From JAVVHH01 sp963835135 (lineage in GTDB: Bacteria > Pseudomonadota > Alphaproteobacteria > Acetobacterales > Acetobacteraceae): 64,000 nucleotides of DNA. The position numbers were made by a program, and so were the translations under genes. Positions 23,698 through 31,519 of the stretch are shown piece after piece. The notes under the pieces were generated by a model that was not told the origin of the DNA, searched no databases, and saw only the letters and a program-made list of their open reading frames with translations. Positions within the stretch are counted from its first letter, which is position 1; the number at the start of each line of letters is the position of its first letter. Location: positions 62,001-126,000 of the forward strand of contig CAWIEF010000003.1 in NCBI GenBank assembly GCA_963835135.1, in the 5' to 3' direction.

Positions 23698-25838
23698 TCC
23701 GCAACGACCTGCCGCGCAGCTTGGTCGATAACCCGATGCTCGACCGCTGGGTCGGCTTCGACGGCGAAGGCGCGGTCCGCCTCGGCACCGGCAAGGTCGA
23801 GCTCGGCCAGGGCGTGCTGACCGCCCTCAGGCAGATCGCTGCGGACGAGTTGCACGTCGCGATCGACCGCATCCGCGTCGTCTCCGGCGAAACCGGCATC
23901 TCGCCGGAGGAGGGCATGACGGCGGGCAGCCAGTCCATCGAAGCGTCGGGCGGCGCGATCCGTCTTGCTTGCGCCGAGGTGCGTGCGCTCGCCGCCGCTT
24001 GCGTGGCCGACCATCTCGGCTGCGAGGCGGGCGATCTATCGGTGCGCGACGGGCATTTCCTCCGCCGGGGAACGACGACCGGCGAGAGCTACTGGACGCT
24101 CGGCGACCGGCTCGACCTGCATCGGCAGGCGACCGGTTCGGCGCCGCCCCGACCGCGCGACGAAGAGTCTGTCGTGGGCCGCAGCGTTCCTCGGATTGAC
24201 CTGCCCGAGAAGCTGTATGGGCCCGGGTTCATCCACGACCTCAGGCCCGACGGGATGCTCCACGCCCGTGTGGTGCGAACGCCGTATCGCGGCGCCTCGA
24301 TCGCGGCGGTCGATGCGGGGCGGATCGAGCGCGCCGCAGGATCGCCGGTCACCATCATCCGCATCCACGATTTCCTCGCGATCGCCGGGGAAGACGAAGC
24401 GGCCGTCGACCGGGCCCTCGAGGTGGCCGCACACGCCGTGAGCTGGGACGGGACCCCGGCAGCCAAGCCGGACCAGGCCGATCCGCGGCACCTGCTGAGC
24501 CTGGCCACGATCGACCGCGTCGTCCCCGCTCCAGAGCCAAAGGCGGCGGGCGCGGCCGGCACTGGCCGGGTGGTCGAGGCCACCTTCACGCGGCCCTATA
24601 TCGCGCACGCGTCGATCGGCCCGAGCTGCGCGCTGGCGCTCTGGGACGGCCACGGGCTGACGGTGTGGTCGCACTCGCAAGGCGTGGGCCCGCTGCGCAA
24701 CTCCATCGCCCGGACGCTCAAGCTCGATCCGGCCGCCGTGACGCTGAAACACAGGCCCGGCGCCGGCTGCTACGGGCACAACGGCGCCGACGACGTCGCG
24801 CTGGACGCCGCACTCGTCGCGCGCGCGTGCCCTGGGCGCCCGATCCGCGTCCGCTGGACGCGCGAGGACGAACTGTCCGCGGCACCGGTCGGCGGCGCCT
24901 CGGTCGTGAGCCTGCGTGCCGAGCTGGACGCGGCCGGTCACCCGGCGACCTGGACCATGGCGATCTGGAGCCCGCCTCACGGGCAGCGGCCGGGCGCCCA
25001 CGGCGGCATCAACCTGCTCGCCGAACTGGCGCTCCCGACCCGGGAACAGTCCCGCGGCTCCGACGACGTGCCGGACGCGGCCGGCGGCGGCGGCAACCGG
25101 AACTCGGTGGCGCTTTATGATCTTCCCCAGCAACAGATCCTACATCACCTGGTCACGGCCCCGCCGCTACGGACGTCGTCCCTGCGCGGGCTCGGCGCAC
25201 AGGCCAACGTGTTCGCCATCGAGTGCTTCATGGACGAGCTGGCGACGGCGGCCGGGCGCGACCCGGTGCGATACCGGCTCGACCTGATGTCGGACCCCCG
25301 CGCGCGCCGGGTCATCGAGGCGGCTGCTGCGATGTCGCCCTGGGACGGACGCGGCCCGGGCGGCAGCGGCGCCGGTCTGGGCTTTGCGTTCAGCCGCTAC
25401 AAGAACCGCGCCGCCTATCTTGCGGCGGTGGTCGAGGTCGAAGCGGACCAAGAGGTGCGGGTCCGTCGGATCTGGTGCGCCGTGGATGCCGGGCTGGTGA
25501 TCAACCCGGACGGCGCCGCCAACCAAGTCGAAGGCGGTGCCGTGCAGGCGACGAGTTGGACGCTCAAGGAGCAGGTGCTGATGGACGAGAGCGGGATCGC
25601 CACCCGCACCTGGGACACGTACCCGATCCTGCGCTTCAGCGAAGCGCCCGAGGTGCAGACGCGCTTCGTGGGGTCGCCGGACGATCCGCCCCTCGGGCTC
25701 GGCGAAGTCGCGCTCGGCCCGGTGACCGCAGCGATCGGCAACGCCGTCGCCCATGCCCTCGGCACGCGCGTCCGCGACCTGCCGTTCTCGCGCGATCATC
25801 TGATGGCCGCCCTCCTTCGCGAGCCCGGCGCCGCATGA
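23694..25838 (+). CDS. Molybdenum-binding large subunit (IorB/NicB-like)
   Basis: 714 residues, the size of the IorB-type catalytic subunit without cytochrome domain. Features: VGFDGEGAVRLGTGKVELGQGVLTAL at the N-terminus (Q-loop for the molybdenum cofactor), SQSIEASG, HRPGAGCYGHNGADDVALDAAL, LRTSSLRGLGAQANVFAIECFMDEL and a C-terminal PPLGLGEVALGP, in which the family's catalytic Glu is present. It overlaps the 2Fe-2S gene and a possible 31-codon ORF. Isoquinoline 1-oxidoreductase and nicotinate hydroxylase are the named relatives, so hydroxylation next to a ring nitrogen or of an aldehyde is likely. The substrate is unknown. Confidence 0.9.
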   Translation: MIRNDLPRSLVDNPMLDRWVGFDGEGAVRLGTGKVELGQGVLTALRQIAADELHVAIDRIRVVSGETGISPEEGMTAGSQSIEASGGAIRLACAEVRALAAACVADHLGCEAGDLSVRDGHFLRRGTTTGESYWTLGDRLDLHRQATGSAPPRPRDEESVVGRSVPRIDLPEKLYGPGFIHDLRPDGMLHARVVRTPYRGASIAAVDAGRIERAAGSPVTIIRIHDFLAIAGEDEAAVDRALEVAAHAVSWDGTPAAKPDQADPRHLLSLATIDRVVPAPEPKAAGAAGTGRVVEATFTRPYIAHASIGPSCALALWDGHGLTVWSHSQGVGPLRNSIARTLKLDPAAVTLKHRPGAGCYGHNGADDVALDAALVARACPGRPIRVRWTREDELSAAPVGGASVVSLRAELDAAGHPATWTMAIWSPPHGQRPGAHGGINLLAELALPTREQSRGSDDVPDAAGGGGNRNSVALYDLPQQQILHHLVTAPPLRTSSLRGLGAQANVFAIECFMDELATAAGRDPVRYRLDLMSDPRARRVIEAAAAMSPWDGRGPGGSGAGLGFAFSRYKNRAAYLAAVVEVEADQEVRVRRIWCAVDAGLVINPDGAANQVEGGAVQATSWTLKEQVLMDESGIATRTWDTYPILRFSEAPEVQTRFVGSPDDPPLGLGEVALGPVTAAIGNAVAHALGTRVRDLPFSRDHLMAALLREPGAA

Positions 25839-25930
25839 GGCTGGTGCCCGATCTCGAGGATTTCACGCGCGGCGACCGCCGCCCGCGCCGGGCTGCGTGG
25901 CTCGCCAGCCGCCCGGCGCCCGATGTCTGA
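25835..25930 (+). CDS. Possible 31-residue ORF coupled to the molybdenum hydroxylase
   Basis: A 31-codon ORF (starting MRLVPDLEDFTRGDRR) whose ATG overlaps the stop of the large-subunit gene (ATGA) and which ends 27 bases before the decarboxylase start. It is arginine- and proline-rich, with no signal peptide or known domain. The tight coupling is the only support; it may be chance. If real it could be a small accessory protein for the enzyme. Confidence 0.3.
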   Translation: MRLVPDLEDFTRGDRRPRRAAWLASRPAPDV

Positions 25931-25957
25931 GTGCGACGCGACGAGGAGAACAGGACC

Positions 25958-26950
25958 ATGCGCATCGTTGCGCTCGAAGAGCATTTCACGATCCCAGCCT
26001 TGGGCAGCAAGGTCAGCAAGGAGGCACTGGCCGCGCGCGGCGTGCCAAGCGGGAAGCCGCCACCGGCGGTAGCGCGCGCCGACCTGTTGCGCGAGACCGG
26101 TTCGGACCGCATCGCCGACATGGACGCCGCCGGCATCTCCATCCAGATCCTGTCGGCGGCCGGCCCCGGGGCGGACCTGATGCCTCCGGAAGAGGGCCCG
26201 GCATTCGCCCGCAGCATGAACGAGACACTCGCCGAGTTGGTCCGGGAGCACCCTGGCCGCTACGGCGGCTTCAGCCATCTGCCCATGACGGCGCCCGAAG
26301 CGGCTGCAGACGAGCTCGAGCGCTGCGTCACCGACTATGGCTTCTGCGGCGGCATGGTCAACGGCACCACGGCGGGCCGGTTCCTCGACCATCCCGCGTT
26401 CGATCCGCTCCTGGCGCGATTCGAGGCGCTGGACGTTCCTCTCTACGTCCATCCAGCGCTTCCGCCGGCCTCCGTGCGGCAAGCCTACTACGACGGACTT
26501 CCGGGCGATTCGAGCTATCTTCTCTCGATGTCCGGCTGGGGCTGGCACTCCGAGACTGCGATCCACGTACTGCGGCTGGTGTTGTCGGGTGCGCTCGACA
26601 AGTACCCGCGGCTGAAGATCATCATTGGGCATATGGGCGAGGGCTTGCCGGCGATGCTGGCCCGGTGCGACCAGGTGTTCGCCGACGAAGCGCAGAGCCG
26701 GCTGACCCGGACGGTCAGCCAGACCATTACGGATCAGGTTTGGGTCACCACCAGCGGCTTCTTCACGCTGGCGCCGCTGGTTCCATTGCTGATGACGTTC
26801 GGCGCCGACCGGGTGCTGTTTTCAGTGGATTATCCATTCAGCGCCAACCAGCGCGGCCGCGACTTCCTCGACTCGCTACCGATCTCGCCGGGCGACCAGA
26901 TCAAGATCGCCCACGCCAATGCGGACGGGTTGCTCAAGCTGAAGCCTTAG
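25958..26950 (+). CDS. Amidohydrolase-type decarboxylase (gamma-resorcylate/ACMSD family)
   Basis: 330 residues. The opening MRIVALEEHFTIP carries the ExH metal site typical of gamma-resorcylate and 2,3-dihydroxybenzoate decarboxylases. Further ligands lie in YVHPALPP near residue 168, IGHMGEGLP near residue 224 and FSVDYPFS near residue 290. The ATG at 25958 follows a GAGGAGAA site. Family members are cytoplasmic, use a divalent metal and remove CO2 from ring carboxylates. This agrees with the molybdenum hydroxylase upstream and the dihydroxyphthalate-decarboxylase-like gene in the other arm, suggesting degradation of an aromatic or heteroaromatic carboxylic acid. It ends the rightward operon and is convergent with the next gene. 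Confidence 0.87.
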   Translation: MRIVALEEHFTIPALGSKVSKEALAARGVPSGKPPPAVARADLLRETGSDRIADMDAAGISIQILSAAGPGADLMPPEEGPAFARSMNETLAELVREHPGRYGGFSHLPMTAPEAAADELERCVTDYGFCGGMVNGTTAGRFLDHPAFDPLLARFEALDVPLYVHPALPPASVRQAYYDGLPGDSSYLLSMSGWGWHSETAIHVLRLVLSGALDKYPRLKIIIGHMGEGLPAMLARCDQVFADEAQSRLTRTVSQTITDQVWVTTSGFFTLAPLVPLLMTFGADRVLFSVDYPFSANQRGRDFLDSLPISPGDQIKIAHANADGLLKLKP

Positions 26951-26954
26951 GCGG

Positions 26955-27629
26955 CTAAGCATCGTCCGCTTCGATCCTGTCGGCCTTGAGTTGCGCGTTT
27001 TCGGCCTCCAGCGTGAGGATCCGCGCCTCCAACCGGGCCATCGCCGCCGCCACGTCCTCGCCGTCGAACTTCTGCGGAATGTGCTGGGGGCAGTTGCTGT
27101 CCCACGCCTCGACCTCGAACAGGATCGCCTGCTCAGGCCGCGCACGGTAGCCTTCGGGCATCAGCCGCGCGAGCAGGTCGGGATCGTCGTCCACGACCCG
27201 TGCGCGCCCCCACAGCTTGATGCGGCGGCGGTGGGCGTAGTCCATCAGGAACAGAAAAGCGCGGTCGTTCTCGGCCAGGTTGCCGGCCGAGATGTATTGG
27301 CGGTTGCCGGTGAAATCGGCGAACCCGATCGTCTGCCCGTCGACGAGACGGATGAAGCCTTTCGGGCCGCCACGATGCTGCGCATAGGGCTGCCCGGCCG
27401 CGTTGGCGGTCGCGAGATAGGCCGTGTCGACCTGGGCGAGAAACCCGACCAGGCTCTCGTCGACCTTCGTCCGGAAGCCGCCCCGCGCCTCCATTCTGGC
27501 ATAGGCCTCACGTGAGCCGCGCGACGCCTGCACAGCCTTGACGGCTGGCGTGAAGGCGACGTCGCTGGACGGGATCACCTCGCGGGCGAGGCCGCTCGAC
27601 GCGCCGGTGATGAGGGTCGTCTTGGTCAT
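26955..27629 (-). CDS. PNPOx-fold FMN-binding protein with SDR-like N-terminus
   Basis: 224 residues. From about residue 22 (SSDVAFTPAVKAVQ...YARMEARGGF) it is a pyridoxamine-phosphate-oxidase-fold protein, with AYLATANAAGQPYAQHRGGPKGF and GNRQYISAGNL as the flavin-binding part. The C-terminus RLEARILTLEAENAQLKAD is a short coiled coil. Oddly, residues 1-15 read MTKTTLITGASSGLA, the exact style of a short-chain dehydrogenase nucleotide-binding start, which does not belong to this family. This looks like an in-frame deletion fusion of two genes. It lies 61 bases downstream of the alpha/beta hydrolase gene, behind a strong hairpin. Enzymatic activity of the PNPOx part is unknown. Confidence 0.85.
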   Translation of the reverse strand: MTKTTLITGASSGLAREVIPSSDVAFTPAVKAVQASRGSREAYARMEARGGFRTKVDESLVGFLAQVDTAYLATANAAGQPYAQHRGGPKGFIRLVDGQTIGFADFTGNRQYISAGNLAENDRAFLFLMDYAHRRRIKLWGRARVVDDDPDLLARLMPEGYRARPEQAILFEVEAWDSNCPQHIPQKFDGEDVAAAMARLEARILTLEAENAQLKADRIEADDA

Positions 27630-27651
27630 CTCGAGGGTCTTTCCGATTGGC

Positions 27652-27680
27652 GTGACCCGGCGGCTTCACCGCCGGGTCAC
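27652..27680 (-). terminator. Strong hairpin between hydrolase and PNPOx genes
   Basis: GTGACCCGGCGG pairs perfectly with CCGCCGGGTCAC over 12 bp with a five-base loop. It lies between the stop of the alpha/beta hydrolase gene and the start of the PNPOx gene, both on the minus strand. No T-run follows, so it is either a weak terminator, an attenuator, or an mRNA-stabilising structure that lowers expression of the downstream gene. Confidence 0.5.
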
Positions 27681-27690
27681 GCGGGACGCG

Positions 27691-28698
27691 TCACTTCCTG
27701 GAGCTCACTTGCCGGTCGTAGAAGGCGACCATGTGCTCGGCGATGAACGGTAGGTTGTCTTCGGTGGCGAAATGGCCGGCGTTCAGCCGGTGCAGTTCCG
27801 CATGTGGAACATCTTTGAGGTAGGCCTCACCGCCGGCCGGGGTGAAGAACGGGTCGTGCTGACCCCAGAAGATCAGCGTTTTGGGTTGATGGTCGCGCAG
27901 GAACTTCTGCCAGACCGGATAGCTCTGCGGGTTGGTGCGGTAGTCGTAGAACAGATCGAGCTGGATCCGCAGGTTGGTCGGCCCGGCGACCGAGGCGGCG
28001 TCGCTCTCATAGGCCTCCGGCGCGATCAGTTCGGGATGGCCGGCGCCCCCGAGATAGACGACGGTCTTAATCACGTCCGGCATGTTGAACGCGGCGAGCG
28101 GCGCTTCGCTGTCGGCGTTGCGGTTGATCCACAGTGCCTTGCGGAAGCCGTCCCAGGCCGCCGAAAAGCCGACCTCATAGGCGTTGGTGTTCTGGACGAT
28201 CAGCCAGTCCAGCGCCTTGGGGTTGTGCCCGACGATGCGGAACCCGACCGGGCCACCGTAATCCTGCACGAACAGGCCATAATGGTCGAAACCCTTGGCG
28301 GCGAGGAACTGCTCCATGGTCGCCGCGATCGCGTCGAAGCTGTAATGATATGTCGCCGGGTCAGGATGGTCGCTGTTGCCAAAGCCCTGATAGTCGGGCG
28401 CGATGACATGGAAACGGCTGCTGAGCGCTGGGATCAGGTTACGATACTGGTGCGACGACGACGGCCAGCCGTGCAGCAGCACGAGCTTGGGCAGGCGGGG
28501 ATCGCCGGCCTCGCGGTATGCGATGTTCAGGCCGTCGACCTTGATCGTGCCATAGCGGACCTGGGTCGGGGCGACTGCCGTCGTCAGCGCGGCCGGCGTC
28601 GCGTCCGGCGCCGCGGAGGCTGGGACCGGAACCGCGAGGTTGAAGGTGGTGGCGACGGCGCCGAACGCCGCCGACAGCAGGTTGGCTCTGAGGGTCAA
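27691..28698 (-). CDS. Exported alpha/beta hydrolase (epoxide hydrolase/haloalkane dehalogenase-like)
   Basis: 335 residues from a TTG at 28698 with an AAGGA site. A Sec-type signal peptide (LLSAAFGAVATTFNLAVPVPASA) runs to about residue 30. The hydrolase core has LLHGWPSSSHQYRNLIPAL (oxyanion region), the nucleophile Asp in FVQDYGGPVGFRI near residue 155, the acid in FWGQHDPFF and His in NAGHFATEDN. Asp as nucleophile and the HGWP motif point to epoxide hydrolase or dehalogenase chemistry in the periplasm. It diverges from a LysR gene over 241 bases, so that protein probably controls it. The frame is open further upstream, but the signal peptide fixes the start. Confidence 0.87.
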   Translation of the reverse strand: MTLRANLLSAAFGAVATTFNLAVPVPASAAPDATPAALTTAVAPTQVRYGTIKVDGLNIAYREAGDPRLPKLVLLHGWPSSSHQYRNLIPALSSRFHVIAPDYQGFGNSDHPDPATYHYSFDAIAATMEQFLAAKGFDHYGLFVQDYGGPVGFRIVGHNPKALDWLIVQNTNAYEVGFSAAWDGFRKALWINRNADSEAPLAAFNMPDVIKTVVYLGGAGHPELIAPEAYESDAASVAGPTNLRIQLDLFYDYRTNPQSYPVWQKFLRDHQPKTLIFWGQHDPFFTPAGGEAYLKDVPHAELHRLNAGHFATEDNLPFIAEHMVAFYDRQVSSRK

Positions 28699-28939
28699 GG
28701 GATGGTCCTTTCGGGATGGGGCAAGTGGAAAAGGGCGCGCCGGGACACCTGCCCGGTGCCTATGCCTCGACGATGGGACGGTCGATGTCGGTAATCCGAG
28801 CGGGGAGGGGGATAAGCGACATTTTGCCAGTCCTGTCAGCGAGCGGCCGGGATGGCCGATGCGCAGAAGATGGACGCTCACTCTCCATTCCACTATCCTG
28901 TCGGGCAGGGAATCATCCTTCCATAATCCGGGAGGCGCG

Positions 28940-29836
28940 TTGGACCGATTCGAAGCCATGCGGACGTTGGTGGCGGCAGCGGATGGCGGCAGCCTTTCGG
29001 CCGCGTCGCGCACGTTGCAGATCCCGCTGGCAACCGTCAGCCGGAGGGTCTCCGATCTCGAGGCGCACCTGCGGACGCAATTGCTGGTTCGCTCCAGCCG
29101 CCGTTTGTCGCTGACCGAGGCGGGACGCGCCTATGTCGCGTCTGCTCGCCGCATCCTGGGCGACCTCGACGACGCCGAGCGTGCCGCCGCGGGTGAGTAC
29201 CGCATTCCTCGGGGTCACCTGACGATCACGGCGTCGATCATGTTCGGACGCCTGCATGTCGAGCCGATCGTGCTCGCCTTCCTAAGGGCGTATCCCGACA
29301 TCACCGCGCGGCTGATGCTGGCCGACCACGTCGTGAACCTGACCGACGCCCATATCGACGTCGCGGTGCGCGTCGGCAGGCTGCCCGACAGCAGCATGGT
29401 CGCACTGAAGCTGGGTGACGTCGGTTGGGTGACTTGCGCAAGCCCCGACTATCTTGGGTCGCGGGGAACACCTATGACGCCAGCCGAACTGGACCGGCAC
29501 GACTGCATCGCTTTCGAGGGGATTTACTCCTCGACACGCTGGATGTTCGCCGCACGTGGCACGCCGCTGCCGGTGCCGATCCGACCCCGCTTTTCCGTCA
29601 ACACGGCCGACGCCGCAATCAATGCCGCGGTCGCCGGGTCGGGGATTACCCGTGTTCTCTCCTACCAAGTCGCAGCGTCGGTCGAGGCCGGAACGCTGGA
29701 CCTGATCCTGCGCGAATACGCGCCCGAGCGCCTGCCCGTTCACCTTGTCTATGCCGCACAGACGCTCTTGCCGTTGAAGCTGCGCGCCTTTCTCGATTTC
29801 GCGGCACCACGGCTGAGGGCGACCCTGGCCATGTAG
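28940..29836 (+). CDS. LysR-family transcriptional regulator
   Basis: 298 residues. The TTG at 28940 with a GGGAGG site is preferred over the much longer open frame; the ATG at 28958 is another choice. The winged helix is LVAAADGGSLSAASRTLQIPLATVSRRVSDLEAHLRTQLLVRSSRRLSLTEAG, followed by a co-inducer domain ending in TLLPLKLRAFLDFAAPRLR. It belongs to the subgroup often found beside oxidoreductase and hydrolase genes. It is head-to-head with the exported alpha/beta hydrolase and followed by the MBL gene 34 bases on, so these are its likely targets. No T-N11-A site was picked with confidence in the 241-base shared region. Confidence 0.92.
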   Translation: MDRFEAMRTLVAAADGGSLSAASRTLQIPLATVSRRVSDLEAHLRTQLLVRSSRRLSLTEAGRAYVASARRILGDLDDAERAAAGEYRIPRGHLTITASIMFGRLHVEPIVLAFLRAYPDITARLMLADHVVNLTDAHIDVAVRVGRLPDSSMVALKLGDVGWVTCASPDYLGSRGTPMTPAELDRHDCIAFEGIYSSTRWMFAARGTPLPVPIRPRFSVNTADAAINAAVAGSGITRVLSYQVAASVEAGTLDLILREYAPERLPVHLVYAAQTLLPLKLRAFLDFAAPRLRATLAM

Positions 29837-29870
29837 TCATGCTTACGATTGCCCCAACAAGGAGTTCGTG

Positions 29871-30725
29871 ATGAGTGTTGCGCCCAAGGTCCACGTGTAC
29901 CGATCACCGCCCGACGCCTTCTTCGTCAACTCCTTCATCATCGAGGGTGACAGGAGCCTGGTGTTGGTCGACACGCAATTCGTGCTGTCCGAAGCCCGTG
30001 CGCTTATCAAGGCCATCGCTGCGCTGGAGAAGCCGCTTGCGGCGATCCTCATCACGCACCCCCACCCGGACCACTATAACGGCCTTGCGACGGTACTGGA
30101 GCGCCATCCGGGAACGAGCGTTCATGCCACGTCGACCACGATGGCCGGCATCCGGGAGACAGCGGAGCCGAAGCGCGCCTATTGGACGCCCATCGTCGGT
30201 GCGAACTACCCGCAAGAATTCGCATTCCCCGATGCCGTGGTGCACGACGGTGAAACGCTGAGCATCGACGGAATCGAGCTGAAGGTTGACGATTTCGGGC
30301 CGATGGAGTGCTCCGACAACACCACGATCTCGCTCCCGCAGATCGACGCCGTGATTGTGTCCGATCTCGTATATAATCGGGTGCATCCGTGGCTCGCGGA
30401 AGGTCGATCCGGTCTCTGGCTTGCGGCGCTAGCGAAGGCGAAATCACGATTTGAGAGTGCACAAACGCTCTATGCGGGACACGGCGAGGCCGGACCAGCC
30501 TCGCTGATCGATGACCAGATCGGCTATATCACTGCCGTGCGCGGCATGGTTGCGGAGGCGCTCGAGCACGACGGGGTTCTGACCGACGCTGGCAAGTCCA
30601 CTGTCCAGCAAAAGACGCTGGCGCGTTTCTCCGGCTGGCCGCTGGAAATGATCGTAGGCATGAACGTCGGGAGCCTCGCCGCAGAGCAGCGCGCGGTGCC
30701 ACCGGGCGGGACGGGTGCGCATTAG
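29871..30725 (+). CDS. Metallo-beta-lactamase-fold hydrolase
   Basis: 284 residues. The Zn motif THPHPDHYNGL (HxHxDH) lies near residue 63, with later ligand candidates in SDLVYNRVHPW and AGHGEAGP. The ATG at 29871 is six bases after an AAGGAG site, better placed than the GTG one codon earlier. There is no signal peptide. The overall sequence, including DSDNTTISL-type text around residue 145, resembles MBL proteins of unknown substrate found beside LysR regulators. It probably belongs to the LysR transcription unit. Hydrolysis of a thioester, lactone or phosphodiester is possible. Confidence 0.86.
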   Translation: MSVAPKVHVYRSPPDAFFVNSFIIEGDRSLVLVDTQFVLSEARALIKAIAALEKPLAAILITHPHPDHYNGLATVLERHPGTSVHATSTTMAGIRETAEPKRAYWTPIVGANYPQEFAFPDAVVHDGETLSIDGIELKVDDFGPMECSDNTTISLPQIDAVIVSDLVYNRVHPWLAEGRSGLWLAALAKAKSRFESAQTLYAGHGEAGPASLIDDQIGYITAVRGMVAEALEHDGVLTDAGKSTVQQKTLARFSGWPLEMIVGMNVGSLAAEQRAVPPGGTGAH

Positions 30726-30815
30726 CCGCCGACAGACGGTGTGCTCAGCACAATCAGGCACAAACCCCTCAACGGGCTCTGCGCCGAAGCTAGTCGCTTC
30801 CACCTAATCAAAAGA

Positions 30816-30905
<90 letters not shown>

Positions 30906-30915
30906 GGACGGCCGC

Positions 30916-30944
30916 GTTATAAGTGCAACCGATGACCGCCGCAA
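30916..30944 (-). promoter_or_regulatory. Housekeeping promoter of tRNA-Ser
   Basis: On the minus strand TTGCGG and TATAAC are separated by exactly 17 bases, with the -10 box ending ten bases before the mature tRNA 5' end. This is the normal spacing of a sigma-70 type promoter and the only such pair in the gap. Confidence 0.6.
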
Positions 30945-31015
30945 CGGTGTCGCGCTGTGTGTCTGTCGACGATCGCACGGGCGATCGACCATGGACCGAA
31001 GTCGCTGGCCCGAGG

Positions 31016-31474
31016 CTAAGCTAGAGGACGCTTGAGCTGCAGCCCGGAGCGTTTGCACTGGGCGACGAGCTCGCCATTCTGGTTGAACGCCCGGTGCATG
31101 AACGTGACGATGCCGGCGTTGGGTCGCGATCGGCTGTCCCGCAGTTCGATCACCTCCGTCTCGACGCGGATCGTGTCGCCATGGAACAGCGGCTTGGGAA
31201 ACCGGACATCGTCCCAGCCGAGATTGGCGATCGCGGTCCCGAGCGTCGTGTCGCCGACCGAGATGCCGACCATGAGGCCGAGCGTGAAACAACTATTGAC
31301 GATCCGCTGCCCGAACTCGGTGTGTTCGCGGCAGTAATGCTCGTCGAGATGAAGCAGCGCCGGGTTGTGCGTAAGCGCAGTGAAGAAGACGTTGTCGGCT
31401 TCGGTGATGGTGCGGCCCATGGCGTGCTTGAACACCTGACCCATCGTCAGCTCGTCGAAATATAGTCCGGCCAT
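31016..31474 (-). CDS. MaoC-family hydratase/dehydratase
   Basis: 152 residues of the hot-dog fold. The start MAGLYFDELTMGQVFKHAMGRTITEADNVFFTALTHNPALLHLD shows the MaoC catalytic Asp-His pair (TEADNV...THNPALLH). The centre has GLMVGISVGDTTLGTAIANLGWDDVRFPKPLFHGDTIRVETEV. The ATG at 31474 follows a GGGAGAGA site. Such proteins hydrate enoyl-CoAs or dehydrate related acyl compounds, for example mesaconyl-type CoA esters. It follows the orphan molybdenum hydroxylase gene by 45 bases on the same strand and may be co-transcribed with it. Confidence 0.9.
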   Translation of the reverse strand: MAGLYFDELTMGQVFKHAMGRTITEADNVFFTALTHNPALLHLDEHYCREHTEFGQRIVNSCFTLGLMVGISVGDTTLGTAIANLGWDDVRFPKPLFHGDTIRVETEVIELRDSRSRPNAGIVTFMHRAFNQNGELVAQCKRSGLQLKRPLA

Positions 31475-31519
31475 CGCGTCTCTCCCTCGCGCCAACGCTA
31501 TGGAGCCTGAACGGGACGG

